A DNA stretch of 64,000 nt from positions 9,342,229-9,406,228 of the forward strand of contig NC_013131.1 in NCBI RefSeq assembly GCF_000024025.1, read 5' to 3'. The stretch comes from Catenulispora acidiphila DSM 44928 (lineage in GTDB: Bacteria; Actinomycetota; Actinomycetes; Streptomycetales; Catenulisporaceae). Below, piece by piece: positions 31,186-41,632 of this stretch (positions within the stretch are counted from its first letter, which is position 1; every line of letters starts with the position of its first letter). The translations under genes and the position numbers were made by a program. Under the pieces are notes generated by a model. That model did not search any database. It had not been told where the DNA came from and saw only the letters and a program-made list of their open reading frames with translations.

Positions 31186-32903
31186 TTCCGGACTCCCGCC
31201 TTCGGAGGACGCAGACCCCTGCCCACGCCCCGCACTTCGTCCCGCAACCGCGCGTCCTCAGCCCGCGCCAGCCCCGCCACCTCGACCCGCACCGGGCCCG
31301 GACCCTGGCCGGAACCCTCGCCCGAGCCCTGATCGGCGGCCGCCACCGGCCGCACCCGCACGAACACCCGGCGCCGCCGGATCCCCAGCGAGCCGAGCAG
31401 CCCGACGATGATGCCCACGGCCGAGACGAAGACGAGCATCTTCGACGGGTCGTGGTTGAGGTCGAACTGCGCCCACTGCTTCACACCGTCGAACTCGATG
31501 GTCCCCGTGCCGTCGGGCAGAGCGACCGTGTTCTTGCCCTTGTCCAGGGTGAGCACCACGGCCGGGTTCGTCGGGTCGGCCGCGTTCGGCAGCTTCACGC
31601 GCTGGGCGTTGGCCACGTTCATCGTGTAGACGCCGGGGTTCGCCCCGAGTTCGCCGCTCCACGCGCTCAGCACCAGCGCCGGGTTCGAGGCCGTCGGGGA
31701 CAGCGACACCGCCCCGAGTCCCGGCACCATCTTCCCCGGGTAGTCGGGGATGAAGGTGCCCTGCAGACCCAGCTGCTGCGGGCTGCCGTACTTGTCGATG
31801 TAACCGTTCTTGACCTTGTAGATGCCCGAGCCCACGCCCAGCGCGCCGGCGTCGAAGAACTCGACCGGCTCGTGGTCGAGGATCGCCTTGCCGGTCTTGT
31901 CCCGGACGGTGATGATCGGCGAGTAGCCGTGGCTGCTCAGGTAGACGCTGACCCCGTCGACGTTCAGCGGGCTGTTCTCCTTCAGCGTCGCCTTCTTCTG
32001 CGGCGACGAAGGCGAGGAGTTGTACGTGACGTCGGCCGTGAAGTCCCGCGCCTGCCCGAAGTCCGGGGCGTTGTGGTTCGTCTCGTAGGTCGCCGTGAAC
32101 TTGTTCAGGACGAGCCCGAAGGGCGGCAGCTTGTCCGGGTCGACGCCGCCGCCGAAGGTGTGGTCGTCGTAGTACATCGCGATGTTCGTGAACCCGTCGC
32201 CCTCGTTGACGACGACCTTGGCCTGGTAGCCGAAGTAGCCCTTGACGGCGAACCCGGCCAGGATGCCCACCAGCGACAGGTGGAAGATCAGGTTGCCGGC
32301 CTCGCGCAGGTAGCCCTTCTCCCCCGAGACCCACCCGCCGCCGTCGGCGTCCGTCCCGCGCACGACGCGGAAGCGCTTCTTCTTCAGCTCCGCCTCGGCG
32401 GCACCGAGCTTGTCCTCCACAGAGGTGCCCGAAGTGTCGTTCCAGCGGAAGTGCGCCGGCATGCGCGCCAGATTGCGCGGCGCGGCCGGCGGCGGCTTGC
32501 GCAGCACCTTGAGATGCTGCGTGGTGCGCGGCAGGATGCAGCCGACCAGCGAGATGAACAGCAGCAGGTAGATCGAGGAGAACCACACCGACTTGTAGAC
32601 GGTGAAGAACTGCAGGTGGTCCAGCAGCGGACCGACCGTCTTGTGCTTGGCGATCCAGTCGACGACCAGCGAGGGGTCGGTGTTGGCACTGCGCTGCGGC
32701 AGCAGCGAGCCGGGGATGGAGGCCAGCGACAACAGGAACAGCAGGATCAGCGCCACGCGCATGGACGTCAGCTGCCGCCAGGACCAGCGCAGCATCTCCA
32801 GCCCGCTCAGCCGGGGCAGCGTGACGGCACCGGTGCCGCCGCCTTCCTCACGCGGCGCCGTGGTGAGGCTGTCCGCGTCCATCTCTTCTGTGGGCGATGC
32901 CAT
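31182..32903 (-). CDS. resB: cytochrome c biogenesis protein ResB
   Basis: The 573-residue ResB has four membrane helices (for example MRVALILLFLLSLASIPGSLLPQ near residue 48, SSIYLLLFISLVGCILPRT near 108, LIFHLSLVGILAGFAVKGYFGY near 205, and one near 510) and a large outside domain (about 225-500). The LPQRS and GCILPRT motifs are family-typical. It partners CcsB in heme attachment to cytochrome c. The C-terminal tail beyond residue 530 is charged and poorly conserved. Gene order tlpA-like, ccdA, resB, ccsB is the classic actinobacterial set. Confidence 0.94.
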   Translation of the reverse strand: MASPTEEMDADSLTTAPREEGGGTGAVTLPRLSGLEMLRWSWRQLTSMRVALILLFLLSLASIPGSLLPQRSANTDPSLVVDWIAKHKTVGPLLDHLQFFTVYKSVWFSSIYLLLFISLVGCILPRTTQHLKVLRKPPPAAPRNLARMPAHFRWNDTSGTSVEDKLGAAEAELKKKRFRVVRGTDADGGGWVSGEKGYLREAGNLIFHLSLVGILAGFAVKGYFGYQAKVVVNEGDGFTNIAMYYDDHTFGGGVDPDKLPPFGLVLNKFTATYETNHNAPDFGQARDFTADVTYNSSPSSPQKKATLKENSPLNVDGVSVYLSSHGYSPIITVRDKTGKAILDHEPVEFFDAGALGVGSGIYKVKNGYIDKYGSPQQLGLQGTFIPDYPGKMVPGLGAVSLSPTASNPALVLSAWSGELGANPGVYTMNVANAQRVKLPNAADPTNPAVVLTLDKGKNTVALPDGTGTIEFDGVKQWAQFDLNHDPSKMLVFVSAVGIIVGLLGSLGIRRRRVFVRVRPVAAADQGSGEGSGQGPGPVRVEVAGLARAEDARLRDEVRGVGRGLRPPKAGVRK

Positions 32904-32924
32904 TGCAGATACGTCTCGTTCTAC

Positions 32925-33749
32925 CTAGATCGGGGACTGGAAACCGGGTGTCTGGCCCTGGAGCCAGGTCACCAGGTGGTCCCACTGCCCGGTCACCAAC
33001 AGGACGCCGATCAGGACGAGCATGCCGCCCCCGATCCGCATCACGGCCTGGTAGTGGCGCTTCACATAGCCGAACGCCCCCATCGCTTTGCGGAACGCGA
33101 TCGCGGTGAGGACGAACGGAAGACCCAGCCCCAGACAGTACGCCACCCCGATGAGGACCGAACGACCGGCGTTCCCGGAGTCGATGGACAGCGAGGAGAC
33201 CGCCGACAGCGTCGGTCCCATGCACGGCGTCCAGCCGAGCCCGAACAGGATCCCGAGCAGCGGCGCGCCGGCCAGCCCGACCCGCGGATCGGTGTGGAAC
33301 CGGGCCTCGCGGTTGAACACCCGGCTGATCACGCCCGGGACCACGCCGGCGAACGACAGCCCCATCAGGATCGTGATGCCGCCGAGCACGATCTGGATGG
33401 CGCGCTTGTGGACCAGCAGGAACTGCCCGCTCCAGCCGGCCACCGCCTCCAGCAGCACGAACACGATGCTGAAGCCGAGCACGAACAGCAGCGCGCCGGC
33501 GATCATCCGCCCGCGCTTGGCCCGCGCCGCCTCGTCCAGCGTCTGGGTGCCCAGATCCACGCCGGTGAGCCCGGTCACGTAGGACAGGTAGCCCGGCACG
33601 AGCGGCAGCACGCACGGCGACAGGAACGAGATGAGCCCGGCCGCCAAGGCGATCGGCACCGCGACCAGGAAGCTGCCGTACTCCACCCTCGTCTCGGTGG
33701 AGGTGTAGCTGGAGGCCAGGTGCGTCAGGACCGCGGCGGTCGCGCTCAT
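32925..33749 (-). CDS. ccdA: cytochrome c biogenesis protein CcdA (thiol-reductant transporter)
   Basis: CcdA carries electrons from cytoplasmic thioredoxin across the membrane to keep apocytochrome thiols reduced. The 274-residue protein has six helices and the paired redox cysteines in [14 protein letters not shown] (about Cys46) and [12 protein letters not shown] (about Cys171), both with the family prolines. It lies 10 bp after the TlpA-like gene and 21 bp before resB. Confidence 0.94.
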   Translation of the reverse strand: MSATAAVLTHLASSYTSTETRVEYGSFLVAVPIALAAGLISFLSPCVLPLVPGYLSYVTGLTGVDLGTQTLDEAARAKRGRMIAGALLFVLGFSIVFVLLEAVAGWSGQFLLVHKRAIQIVLGGITILMGLSFAGVVPGVISRVFNREARFHTDPRVGLAGAPLLGILFGLGWTPCMGPTLSAVSSLSIDSGNAGRSVLIGVAYCLGLGLPFVLTAIAFRKAMGAFGYVKRHYQAVMRIGGGMLVLIGVLLVTGQWDHLVTWLQGQTPGFQSPI

Positions 33750-33759
33750 CGTCGGGTAC

Positions 33760-34344
33760 TCACTGACCGGACAGGACGGTGTCGAGAGCCGTGGACAGGT
33801 CGGTGAAGCTCACCGGCTGCAGCGCGCGCCAGGCCAGGTCGCCGTTCTTGTCGATGATCATCGTGGAGGGGACCGAGGCCAGGGAGGTGATCCCGGCGAG
33901 CTTGCTCAACAGCGTCTCGTTGCCGTCGTCGACCAGGTTCGGGTAGCTGATCTGCTTGGCCTTGACGAAGGCCTGCGCCTGCCCGGTGTTGTCGCGGGTG
34001 TCGATGCCCACGAACTGCACGCCCTTGTCGCGGTAGGCCTCGTTGGCGTGTTCCAGGTACGGAGCCTCCTGCTGGCACGGATCGCACCAGGACCCCCAGA
34101 TGTTGACCACCATGACCTTGCCCTTGTAGGACGCCATGTCCAGCTTGGCGCCGTCGAGGGTGGTCCCGGAAAGCATCGGGAACTGCTTGCGGTCCTTGAC
34201 GGAGAAGGCGGCGGACTTGCCGAGGCCGTCCTTGTTCTTCGGGCCGGAACCGCCGCAGGCGGCCAGGCCGAAGGTCAGTGCGGCGGCCGTCGTCGCCGCC
34301 ATCACGGCGACCGACCTGCGTGTTCCATCCGTCCTGCGCAGCAT
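33760..34344 (-). CDS. resA: TlpA/ResA-like thioredoxin-fold lipoprotein
   Basis: The 194-residue protein has a lipobox LAAC with the acylated Cys at residue 30 and a thioredoxin domain with the redox motif WCDPC (Cys87 and Cys90) in [19 protein letters not shown]. The cis-Pro loop [12 protein letters not shown] follows. It should receive electrons from CcdA and reduce apocytochrome c CXXCH thiols outside the membrane. First gene of the four-gene maturation operon. Confidence 0.9.
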   Translation of the reverse strand: MLRRTDGTRRSVAVMAATTAAALTFGLAACGGSGPKNKDGLGKSAAFSVKDRKQFPMLSGTTLDGAKLDMASYKGKVMVVNIWGSWCDPCQQEAPYLEHANEAYRDKGVQFVGIDTRDNTGQAQAFVKAKQISYPNLVDDGNETLLSKLAGITSLASVPSTMIIDKNGDLAWRALQPVSFTDLSTALDTVLSGQ

Positions 34345-34447
34345 GTGAAAAGTTTCGCATGGGAGCTGTACGCACTCGCGGCAGGGTCCCCGAATCGGAC
34401 AAGCGTCGCGCTCTGCCCATGGTGGGAGACAGTGTGCTACTGCGAAA

Positions 34448-34479
34448 CGGCGCTATACGGATTCCTCCGTATAGCGCCG
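34448..34479. terminator. terminator hairpin after the histidine phosphatase gene
   Basis: A 14-bp perfect stem (34448-34461 with 34466-34479) closes a TTCC loop. It lies between the phosphatase stop and the start of the cytochrome maturation operon, separating two minus-strand units. Confidence 0.8.
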
Positions 34480-34516
34480 CATGGCATCGGTCTGCTGTTC
34501 TTCTACGCCGGTTCTT

Positions 34517-35170
34517 CTACGCTCCCGCGACGAACTTCTTCGTGTTCTTCACCGGCAGCAGGTCCTTGGCGGGCTCGCTGTAGCGGACCGCGGTGATGCG
34601 GCCGTCGGTGATCTCGAAGGAGGTCAGGGAGGCCAGCGTGCACTCGCGCTTGCGCGGGTCGTGGAAGAAGGAGCGGTGCTCGGCGGCCAGGCGGCTGATC
34701 CAGATCGGCAGCTGGTGGCTGACCAGGACCACCTCGTGCCCCGGAGCCAGTTCGGCAGCCGCGAGCAGCGCCGCGTGCATGCGCTTGACCTGCTCCTTGT
34801 ACGGCTCGCCCCAAGACGGCTTGAAGGGGTTCCACAGCTTGAACCAGACGGCGGGCCGCTTCAGGACGCCGTCGCCGACCGAGAACTTCTTGCCCTCGAA
34901 GAAGTTCGCCGCCTCGATGAGCCGCTCGTCGGTGCCGATCTCCAGATCGTGGCGGGCCGCGATCGGCGCCGCAGTCTCCTGCGCGCGTTGCAGCGGGGAG
35001 GCGACGACCGCCTTGACGTCGTGGTCGGCGAGGTGGTCGGCGACGCGCTCGGCCATCTTCCGGCCGAGGTCGGACAGGCGGAAGCCGGGGAGGCGGCCGT
35101 AGAGGATGCCGTCCGGATTGTAGACCTCGCCGTGGCGCATGAGGTGGACGACGGTCTTGGTCTCGGCCAT
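34517..35170 (-). CDS. histidine phosphatase (phosphoglycerate mutase-like)
   Basis: The 217-residue protein has the catalytic LMRHGEVYN motif (RHG, His12) and the second His in VVLVSHQLPIWI, with conserved Arg in SPLQRAQETA and Glu in the ERLIEA segment. It belongs to the broad-specificity branch-1 histidine phosphatases. Substrate unknown. It follows hemL by about 65 bp on the same strand, a pairing known in other actinobacteria next to cytochrome c maturation genes. The start is ATG 35170; GGAAGGAA lies rather far (about 13 nt) upstream. Confidence 0.88.
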   Translation of the reverse strand: MAETKTVVHLMRHGEVYNPDGILYGRLPGFRLSDLGRKMAERVADHLADHDVKAVVASPLQRAQETAAPIAARHDLEIGTDERLIEAANFFEGKKFSVGDGVLKRPAVWFKLWNPFKPSWGEPYKEQVKRMHAALLAAAELAPGHEVVLVSHQLPIWISRLAAEHRSFFHDPRKRECTLASLTSFEITDGRITAVRYSEPAKDLLPVKNTKKFVAGA

Positions 35171-35235
35171 GACGTGTGGGGTTTCCTTCCGGGGATCAGG
35201 ACAGGCGATCGGTGGGGCTTGGAGACGGGGAGTCT

Positions 35236-36555
35236 TCAGGACTTCTCGGCGGCGGCCGCGGCGCGGGCGGCGTGCGGCAGCGCCTCGGCGATGGTCTCGA
35301 GCGCCGCGGCGTCGTGCGCGGCGGAGACGAACCACGCCTCGAAGGAGCTCGGCGGCAGGTAGACGCCGTGGTTCAGCATGGCGTGGAAGAACTCCGCGTA
35401 GGCCTTCGTGTCCTGCTTCTTGGCGTCCTCGTAGTTGGCCACGGGGTCGCCGGTGAAGAAGACGGAGAACATCGTGCCGGCGAACTGGACGGTGTGCGGG
35501 ACGCCCTCCTTGGCCAGCGCCTCGGAGGCCAGGTCGGCGATCTCGTGCGCGGTGGTGTCCAGGTGGCTGTAGACGTCCGGGGTGCAGTGGCGCAGCGTGG
35601 CCAGACCCGCGGCGGTCGCGACCGGGTTCCCGGACAGCGTGCCGGCCTGGTAGACCGGGCCGACCGGAGCCAGGTGGCCCATGACGTCGGCGCGCCCGCC
35701 GAAGGCCGCCGCCGGGAAGCCGCCGCCCATCACCTTGCCGAAGGTCATCAGGTCCGGGACCACGCCGTCGATGCCGTACACGCCCTCGCGGGAGGCGCGG
35801 AAGCCGGTCATCACCTCGTCGGAGATGAACAGCGCGCCGTGGGCGCGGCAGACGTCGGCCAGGAACTGGTTGAAGCCGGGCTGCGGCGGGACGATGCCCA
35901 TGTTGCCGGGCGCGGCCTCGGTGATCAGGCACGCGATCTCGGCGCCGTGCGTCTGGAACGCGGCCTGCACCGCCTCGACGTCGTTGTAGGGCAGCACGAT
36001 CGTGTCGCCGGCCTGCGCCCCGGTCACGCCGGGGGTGTCCGGCAGCGCGAAGGTGGCCACGCCGGAGCCGGCGGCGGCCAGCAGCGAGTCCACGTGTCCG
36101 TGGTAGCAGCCGGCGAACTTCACGATCTTGGTCCGCCCGGTGAACCCGCGGGCCAGCCGGATCGCGCTCATCGTCGCCTCGGTCCCGGAGGACACGAGCC
36201 GCACCTGCTGGAGCGGGGCGATGCGCGCGACCATCTCCTCGGCCAGCTCGACCTCGCCGGCTGACGGCGCACCGTAGCTGGTGCCGCTCTGCAGCGCCTT
36301 GAGCGCCGCCTCCAGCACCGCGGGGTGGTTGTGCCCGAGGATCAGCGGACCCCAGGAGCACACCATGTCGACGTAGCGGTTGCCGTCCACGTCCGTCAGG
36401 TACGCGCCCTCGCCGGAGGCGATGAACCGCGGCGTGCCCCCGACCGCGCCGAACGCCCGCACCGGCGAGTTCACCCCGCCCGGTGTCACGGCCCGCGCCC
36501 GGTCGAACAGGTGCTGGGACTGGGTCTCGGGCGGCTCGTACGGATGCGCGTTCAT
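35236..36555 (-). CDS. hemL: glutamate-1-semialdehyde 2,1-aminomutase
   Basis: HemL is a PLP enzyme that converts glutamate-1-semialdehyde to 5-aminolevulinate for heme and corrinoids. The 439-residue protein has [20 protein letters not shown] at the N-terminus, [11 protein letters not shown] (the PLP Asp/Glu region near 245) and the Schiff-base lysine in [19 protein letters not shown], then [17 protein letters not shown]. Length and motifs are normal. Its location next to cytochrome c maturation genes fits heme supply. Confidence 0.95.
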   Translation of the reverse strand: MNAHPYEPPETQSQHLFDRARAVTPGGVNSPVRAFGAVGGTPRFIASGEGAYLTDVDGNRYVDMVCSWGPLILGHNHPAVLEAALKALQSGTSYGAPSAGEVELAEEMVARIAPLQQVRLVSSGTEATMSAIRLARGFTGRTKIVKFAGCYHGHVDSLLAAAGSGVATFALPDTPGVTGAQAGDTIVLPYNDVEAVQAAFQTHGAEIACLITEAAPGNMGIVPPQPGFNQFLADVCRAHGALFISDEVMTGFRASREGVYGIDGVVPDLMTFGKVMGGGFPAAAFGGRADVMGHLAPVGPVYQAGTLSGNPVATAAGLATLRHCTPDVYSHLDTTAHEIADLASEALAKEGVPHTVQFAGTMFSVFFTGDPVANYEDAKKQDTKAYAEFFHAMLNHGVYLPPSSFEAWFVSAAHDAAALETIAEALPHAARAAAAAEKS

Positions 36556-36607
36556 GCCGCCATGGTCTCAGATGTGGCGGGCACGCCCGCTATCGCGGTG
36601 GCCGCGC

Positions 36608-37027
36608 TCACTCGGGCGCGACCCTCATCGCGGCCACGGCCTCGACGAACTCCGGCGGAGGCCGGTAGCCGTGGTCGCGGACGTAGTGGACGACGAGCGT
36701 CGGCGCGGTCAGCCACCGGCCGTCGGCGGCGACCACGCGGATCTCGGCGCTGCCGAGGTACAGGACGCGGGTGCCGTAGACGGCGCGGTACTGGTAGTCG
36801 GCCTCGAAGAGATGCCGGAAGCGGCAGCCGTGGACGCTGCGGGTGACGGCGACGGGATGGTCGGCGGCGAGAGTGATGAGGTTCGGCCAGAAGGCGGCGG
36901 CGAGGGGTTCGGCTTCGGTCTCGAAGTCATGGCCGGGCTCGAGCCAGCCGACCGTGAGGAGTTCCACGCCGTGCGGGACGGTCTCCGGCAGATAGTCGTA
37001 GGGCGCCAGGTCGGGGAAGTACGTCAC
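36608..37027 (-). CDS. uncharacterised actinobacterial protein (DUF7919-like)
   Basis: The 139-residue protein starts MTYFPDLAPYDYLPETVPHG, a beginning I associate with a streptomycete family of unknown function, and continues with LLTVGWLEPGHDFETE and SAEIRVVAADGRWLTAPTL. No enzyme motif is visible; it looks like a compact soluble domain. Its ATG overlaps the stop of the MFS gene (ATGA), so the two are translationally coupled. Family name is from recall and uncertain. Confidence 0.65.
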   Translation of the reverse strand: MTYFPDLAPYDYLPETVPHGVELLTVGWLEPGHDFETEAEPLAAAFWPNLITLAADHPVAVTRSVHGCRFRHLFEADYQYRAVYGTRVLYLGSAEIRVVAADGRWLTAPTLVVHYVRDHGYRPPPEFVEAVAAMRVAPE

Positions 37028-38481
37028 GTTTCTGACGTACCCCTGCGCCCCGACGCCGCCACCGCCAACACCGCCGCGATGATGAAGCCGGGGAGCAACA
37101 GGTAGGCGGTGTGGATACCGACGCGGTCGGAGAGGAATCCGAGCGCGAAGGGCGCCGTGCCGACCGCGACCCCGCTGCCGAACATGTTGACCGCACCGGC
37201 GAGTTCCGCCTCACCGCCCGACATCTCGATGGCGCGCGCCGACAACAGCGGGAACTGGAGCGAGACACCGAGGCCGGCGACCGCCAGCCCGCCGAACATG
37301 AGGAACGGATTCGGGGTGGCCCAAAAGATCGCGAAGCCGACCAGGTTGGTGCCGAAGGCGGTGAAGATCAGGCGGTCGATCGGTACCCGCAGAGCGAGCC
37401 GGCCACCGACCGCGCGGCCCACCGCCATGCCCGCCACGACGGCTGTGACGCCGGTCGCCGCGACGCCGGCGGACAGATGCGCACGGTCGCGCAGGAGAGT
37501 GGCGCACCAGAGGGTGAGGCAGAACTCCACGGCGCCGGCGCAGACGCCCGCGAGCTGGTTGAGCCAGAAGCGGCGGGAGAGATCGCGGAAGGTCGCAGCC
37601 CGCGCGGAAGGAAGAGCGACGTGGTCACTCGCACCACGAGGTGAAGGCACGACAGCTTGGGTACGCAGGCCGCCGGCTTGTTCTGCGGGCTGAGCGAACT
37701 GGCTACTCGCTTCGATCGTCGAGCCGCGCGTGCCGTGTTCTTCGCTGCCGCGAACCACAGCGCCACACTCGGCGAGATCCCGATCAGCCGGCTCATCGGC
37801 CTCGCTCAGCCCACCGGCCGTGTCCACCATGCCGAGTCCGTAAGCCTCGACCGCCTCGCCGACCGTCACGGGCTCGGCCTCCGCGGCGATCCACTCCGGC
37901 TCGCGCACGCGCCCGAGCACCACGTATAGCAGTGCACTCAGCGGTGCGACCGACAGCAGTGCCGCGCGCCAGCCGATGCCCAGTGCGTCCGCGCCGCCTA
38001 CTGCGAGCGGGGCGGCGATGCCGACGAATGCGGCTACCGCGTTCGCCTCGGTGATGGCGGCGGGTCCCGTTTCGGGACCGTGTGCGCGGGACAGTGCTGC
38101 GGGCACGGCTATGCAGAGCAGTGAGCCGAAGACTCCGCAGATGGCAGCCGCCGGAAGCGTTACCGACAAAGACGGGACTGCGCAGAACAAACCCACTGAA
38201 AGCGACAGGCCGACCAGTCCCCACCACAGTGCCGGGCGTGAGCCGCCCATGCGGCGGATGTACCAGGGCGTGCTGAGGCTGCCGACGGTGACGCCGACGG
38301 CGTAGCAGGTGCTGTGCAGCCCGGCGACTCCGGCGGAGATGTGGAGGTCGTCCTTGAGGAGGTCGATCGAGGGGCTGAAGGCGTAGAGGAAGAAGGCGAA
38401 GGCGCCGAGTTGGAGGTAGAGCAAGCGGGTCCAGCTGTCGTGCCGGACCCGCAGGACGGTCTCAGTAGGGGTGGCGCTCAC
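37024..38481 (-). CDS. MFS transporter with long central loop
   Basis: The 485-residue transporter has about twelve hydrophobic helices, with the N-terminal half ending near residue 190. An unusual ~100-residue hydrophilic central loop (about 190-300) links it to the second half. Motif-A-like sequence is seen around TPWYIRRMGGSRPALW. Substrate unknown. The start is GTG 38481 with no strong Shine-Dalgarno. It overlaps the small gene at 36608-37027 by 4 nt. Confidence 0.82.
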   Translation of the reverse strand: MSATPTETVLRVRHDSWTRLLYLQLGAFAFFLYAFSPSIDLLKDDLHISAGVAGLHSTCYAVGVTVGSLSTPWYIRRMGGSRPALWWGLVGLSLSVGLFCAVPSLSVTLPAAAICGVFGSLLCIAVPAALSRAHGPETGPAAITEANAVAAFVGIAAPLAVGGADALGIGWRAALLSVAPLSALLYVVLGRVREPEWIAAEAEPVTVGEAVEAYGLGMVDTAGGLSEADEPADRDLAECGAVVRGSEEHGTRGSTIEASSQFAQPAEQAGGLRTQAVVPSPRGASDHVALPSARAATFRDLSRRFWLNQLAGVCAGAVEFCLTLWCATLLRDRAHLSAGVAATGVTAVVAGMAVGRAVGGRLALRVPIDRLIFTAFGTNLVGFAIFWATPNPFLMFGGLAVAGLGVSLQFPLLSARAIEMSGGEAELAGAVNMFGSGVAVGTAPFALGFLSDRVGIHTAYLLLPGFIIAAVLAVAASGRRGTSET

Positions 38482-38498
38482 ATGTCACGCATCGCTGG

Positions 38499-39530
38499 TC
38501 AGCTTTCATCGGCGGGCTCTTCCACTGCTGCTTCCCCAACCACGGATCCGGTGCCGGCGATTCCGTCGGCGGTCGGCTCGCCCGACTCGACCGACTCGCC
38601 TGAATCTCCCGAACCAGTCACCTCGTCGGCCGGCACCGCCGCGACCACGGCGGCGGCCGCCGCCTCAGCGGCCTGCGAAGCCTCGCCGGCGGGCAGCACG
38701 ACCCGCTCGCCGAAGGTCACGGTGTCGTAGTTGTACTCGTCGACCACCGGCTCGGAGGTCGGGTGCGCGGCGGGGACCACGGCGGCCTCGGAGTGCGCGC
38801 CGCAGCCGAAGTCCAGGGAGACCACGCGGCCGTCGCTCGGGGCGATCTCGTTGGTGCACACGCCGAAGCCCTGGCCCAGCATGCCGGCCAGGGGCGCCAG
38901 GAATCCGCAGCCGGAGCAGCGGGCCGGGGCGGCCTGGGCCATCGGGGAGTGCGGGCCGAACTCGCCCTCGTGCCAGCGCTCGGCGGCCTCCTCGCGGCCC
39001 TCGCGGGAGAGCACGCGGGGGCGGCCCAGGCCCAGCTGGTAGGCGATGAACGGCAGGGAGTCGCGGGTGATCTCGCGGTAGATCTGCGGGCGTTCCTCAT
39101 CCTGGCCGGTGTACGCCGGAACCAGGCGGGCGTCGTCCTCGGCGATCGGCAGCAGGTCGCCGGGACCGAGGTCGCCGGGACGCAGGCGCTCGCTCCACGG
39201 CACCCAGTCCGGCGCCAGAACGGATTCCCGGCCCGCGACCAACACGGTCTCGTCCAGGGTGACGAACTTGGTACGGGGTGCGCGGGTCAGCGTCACGGCC
39301 CAGTTCCAGCCGTGGTAACCGCGTTCCTTGCACTCGAACAGGTGGGTGACCACCCGGTCGCCCTCGGCGAGCATGCCGACGTGCCGGCCGACCTCGCCGA
39401 TCCCGGCGACGTCCTCGGCCGCGGCCAGGGCCAGGTCGACTGCGTCGGCGCAGACCTGGTCGAGGACCGGCTGGCGTCCGCGCGGCCGGCTGTCTGCGGA
39501 GCGGGCTGGGGTGGCGGTCGCGGCGTTCAC
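38499..39530 (-). CDS. DUF3027 domain protein
   Basis: The 343-residue protein starts at GTG 39530 (VNAATATPARS) and has the DUF3027 core: HLFECKERGYHGWNWAVTL near residue 70, APDWVPWSERLRPGDLGPGD near 110, and ARCSGCGFLAPLAGMLGQGFGVCTNE with a CxxC...C pattern near 220. An acidic/Ala-rich tail follows. Function unknown. In streptomycetes a DUF3027 gene is found near mqnB-mqnD and a cold-shock gene, as here. GAGAAT (39537-39542) ends 6 nt before the GTG, suggesting a leaderless start. Confidence 0.85.
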   Translation of the reverse strand: MNAATATPARSADSRPRGRQPVLDQVCADAVDLALAAAEDVAGIGEVGRHVGMLAEGDRVVTHLFECKERGYHGWNWAVTLTRAPRTKFVTLDETVLVAGRESVLAPDWVPWSERLRPGDLGPGDLLPIAEDDARLVPAYTGQDEERPQIYREITRDSLPFIAYQLGLGRPRVLSREGREEAAERWHEGEFGPHSPMAQAAPARCSGCGFLAPLAGMLGQGFGVCTNEIAPSDGRVVSLDFGCGAHSEAAVVPAAHPTSEPVVDEYNYDTVTFGERVVLPAGEASQAAEAAAAAVVAAVPADEVTGSGDSGESVESGEPTADGIAGTGSVVGEAAVEEPADES

Positions 39531-39662
39531 TCCTCGATTCTCCCCTATCCAGAGGGGTTCGTGTGACAGTGGTTCGTCTGTCGGTGCATCGGCGCCGCTC
39601 TGGCGGGGTCCGAATTGAATCACCGGCTCCCCACGTTCGGTTTTTCCGGGCAGGATAGGGAC

Positions 39663-41528
39663 GTGGCCAAGGATCAGACGCCGAATCGGGACGGCGAGGA
39701 GCGGACGCGGGTTTTCGACGCCCCAGAGGAGACCCGGCCGTTGATCCCGATGCCCCCGCCGCTGCCGCCGAAGCGCAGGCGGGACGCGGGCGCGCCGGGA
39801 CGGGAGCCGGCTTCGGGGGACTCCGCGCTCGCCGACACGCTGCCGACCGGCGATTCCTCAGCGACCTCAGCGTCGGCCGGGTCGGCTGGGTCGTCCTCGA
39901 CGCCATCATCGGCCGCGTCGCCCACGCCGCCGGCGGCACCACCGGCACGCGGCAGAGGCGGACACCGCGACCCGGTCCCGACCCGCACCATGGCCGCCCA
40001 GCAGCCCGGCGAGGTCCCGGTCGCGACCCTCGACCTCGCCGCGACCCTGCCCGAGCTGGCCGAGGTCGCCCCGGATCTGTCGGCCGCCGACATAGAGATG
40101 TTCACGCCGGTCCGCCCGATGGCTCCGGCCCGCCCGGAGTCCGAGACCGCGCGCCTGCTGCGCCGCGTCGGCGAGGGCACCGAGGCCACGGGACGCGCCA
40201 TGGGCCGCGTCGGCGGCTTCGTCGGCCACCGCATCCGCAAGTACACCGAGTCCGGCGGCGCCCGGGAGTCCGGGCTGTCCCGCCTGATCGAGCTGCACGC
40301 CGTGAACACCGCCGGCGACCTGCTGATCACCCTGGCGCTGGCGCAGTCGGTGTTCTTCGGCGTGCAACCGGGGCAGGCGCGCGGCAAGGTGGCGCTGTAC
40401 CTGGTGGTCACGATGGTGCCGTTCGTGCTGCTGGCACCGGTCATCGGCCCGCTGCTGGACCGCTTCGGGCACGGCCGCCGGCTGGCGATGGCGGTCACCA
40501 TGGCCGCGCGCCTGGTGCTGGCGCTCATCATGGCGCGCACCGTGAGCGGGGACGCCAACCTGGCGCTCTACCCGGCCGCGTTCGGCTGTCTGGCGGCGTC
40601 CAAGGCCTACGGCGTGACCCGCAGCGCGGTCATCCCCCGCCTCGTGCCCCAGGGCAGCACCCTGATCAAGGCGAACTCGCGCACCTCGATGGCCAGCATC
40701 ATCGCCACCTTCGTCTTCGCCCCGATCGGCGGGCTGCTGGTGCACCTCGGCGCCGCCTACTGCCTGATCGGCGCGGCACTGGTCTTCGCGCTCGGCGCGT
40801 ACCTGGCGATCCGGCTGCCGTCGCATGTGGACTCCGCCGAGGGCGAGCAGAAGGCGCAGCTGAAGAAGCGGGATCGGAACATGGACCCCCGCCTGGAGGA
40901 GACCATGCCGAACCTGCGGCTGCGCTCGGTGGGCCCGTCGGTCGTGCTGGCCCTGCGCGCCAACGCCGCGTTCCGCTGCTTCTCCGGCTTCCTGACCATC
41001 TTCATGGCGTTCCTGGTCCGCTACCACCCGCTGGCCGGCTACAAGGACCTGGTCGCGATCGGCATGATCGCCGGCGCCGCGGCCGTCGGCAACGCCGTGG
41101 GCACCTCGCTGGGTTCGGTGCTGAAGGCCCGCGCGCCGGAGGGCGTGATCTCCGCGATGCTGGCGCTGACCACCGGCGCGGTTCTGGCGTGCGCCTTCTA
41201 TTACAACCTGATCACGGTACTCACCGTAGCCGCGGTCGCCGCCATGAGCGCTGCGCTGGCCAAACTCTCCCTGGACGCCCTTCTGCAGCGCGACACCCTC
41301 GAGCGCGTGCGCACCTCGGCCTTCGCCCGGTCTGAGACACTGTTGCAGCTGGCCTGGGTGGTCGGCGGAGGCCTGGGGATCGCGATGTCCTACCCCGACA
41401 ACGGCAACGGGACGTTCGCGTTCATCGTCGCGGCCGTCGCGTTGCTGACGGTGTGCGTGGTGACGCTCAAGGCTCTCTCGGACCTGCGCTTCGTGGCGCC
41501 CAATCCCGCCCAAAGTCTCGGAGTCTGA
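39663..41528 (+). CDS. MFS transporter with long disordered N-terminus
   Basis: The 621-residue protein has a ~170-residue Pro/Ala/Ser-rich cytoplasmic extension and an amphipathic segment (ETARLLRRVGEGTEATGRAM) before about eleven or twelve membrane helices from about residue 210. VIGPLLDRFGHGRRLAMA is the MFS motif-A loop. Substrate unknown. The start GTG 39663 gives VAKDQTPNRDGEERTRVF; CAGGAT ends 6 nt upstream. It precedes mqnB in the same order that I recall from streptomycetes. Confidence 0.78.
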   Translation: MAKDQTPNRDGEERTRVFDAPEETRPLIPMPPPLPPKRRRDAGAPGREPASGDSALADTLPTGDSSATSASAGSAGSSSTPSSAASPTPPAAPPARGRGGHRDPVPTRTMAAQQPGEVPVATLDLAATLPELAEVAPDLSAADIEMFTPVRPMAPARPESETARLLRRVGEGTEATGRAMGRVGGFVGHRIRKYTESGGARESGLSRLIELHAVNTAGDLLITLALAQSVFFGVQPGQARGKVALYLVVTMVPFVLLAPVIGPLLDRFGHGRRLAMAVTMAARLVLALIMARTVSGDANLALYPAAFGCLAASKAYGVTRSAVIPRLVPQGSTLIKANSRTSMASIIATFVFAPIGGLLVHLGAAYCLIGAALVFALGAYLAIRLPSHVDSAEGEQKAQLKKRDRNMDPRLEETMPNLRLRSVGPSVVLALRANAAFRCFSGFLTIFMAFLVRYHPLAGYKDLVAIGMIAGAAAVGNAVGTSLGSVLKARAPEGVISAMLALTTGAVLACAFYYNLITVLTVAAVAAMSAALAKLSLDALLQRDTLERVRTSAFARSETLLQLAWVVGGGLGIAMSYPDNGNGTFAFIVAAVALLTVCVVTLKALSDLRFVAPNPAQSLGV

Positions 41529-41632
41529 AGACCCGTGGCAGAAGTGGGGACGGAGCCCGTTTCCCGGGTACGTTTCCGGAATGCGCCGATCCGACCACGC
41601 AAGCCATCCACGGGATGACGGGGAGTGACCGT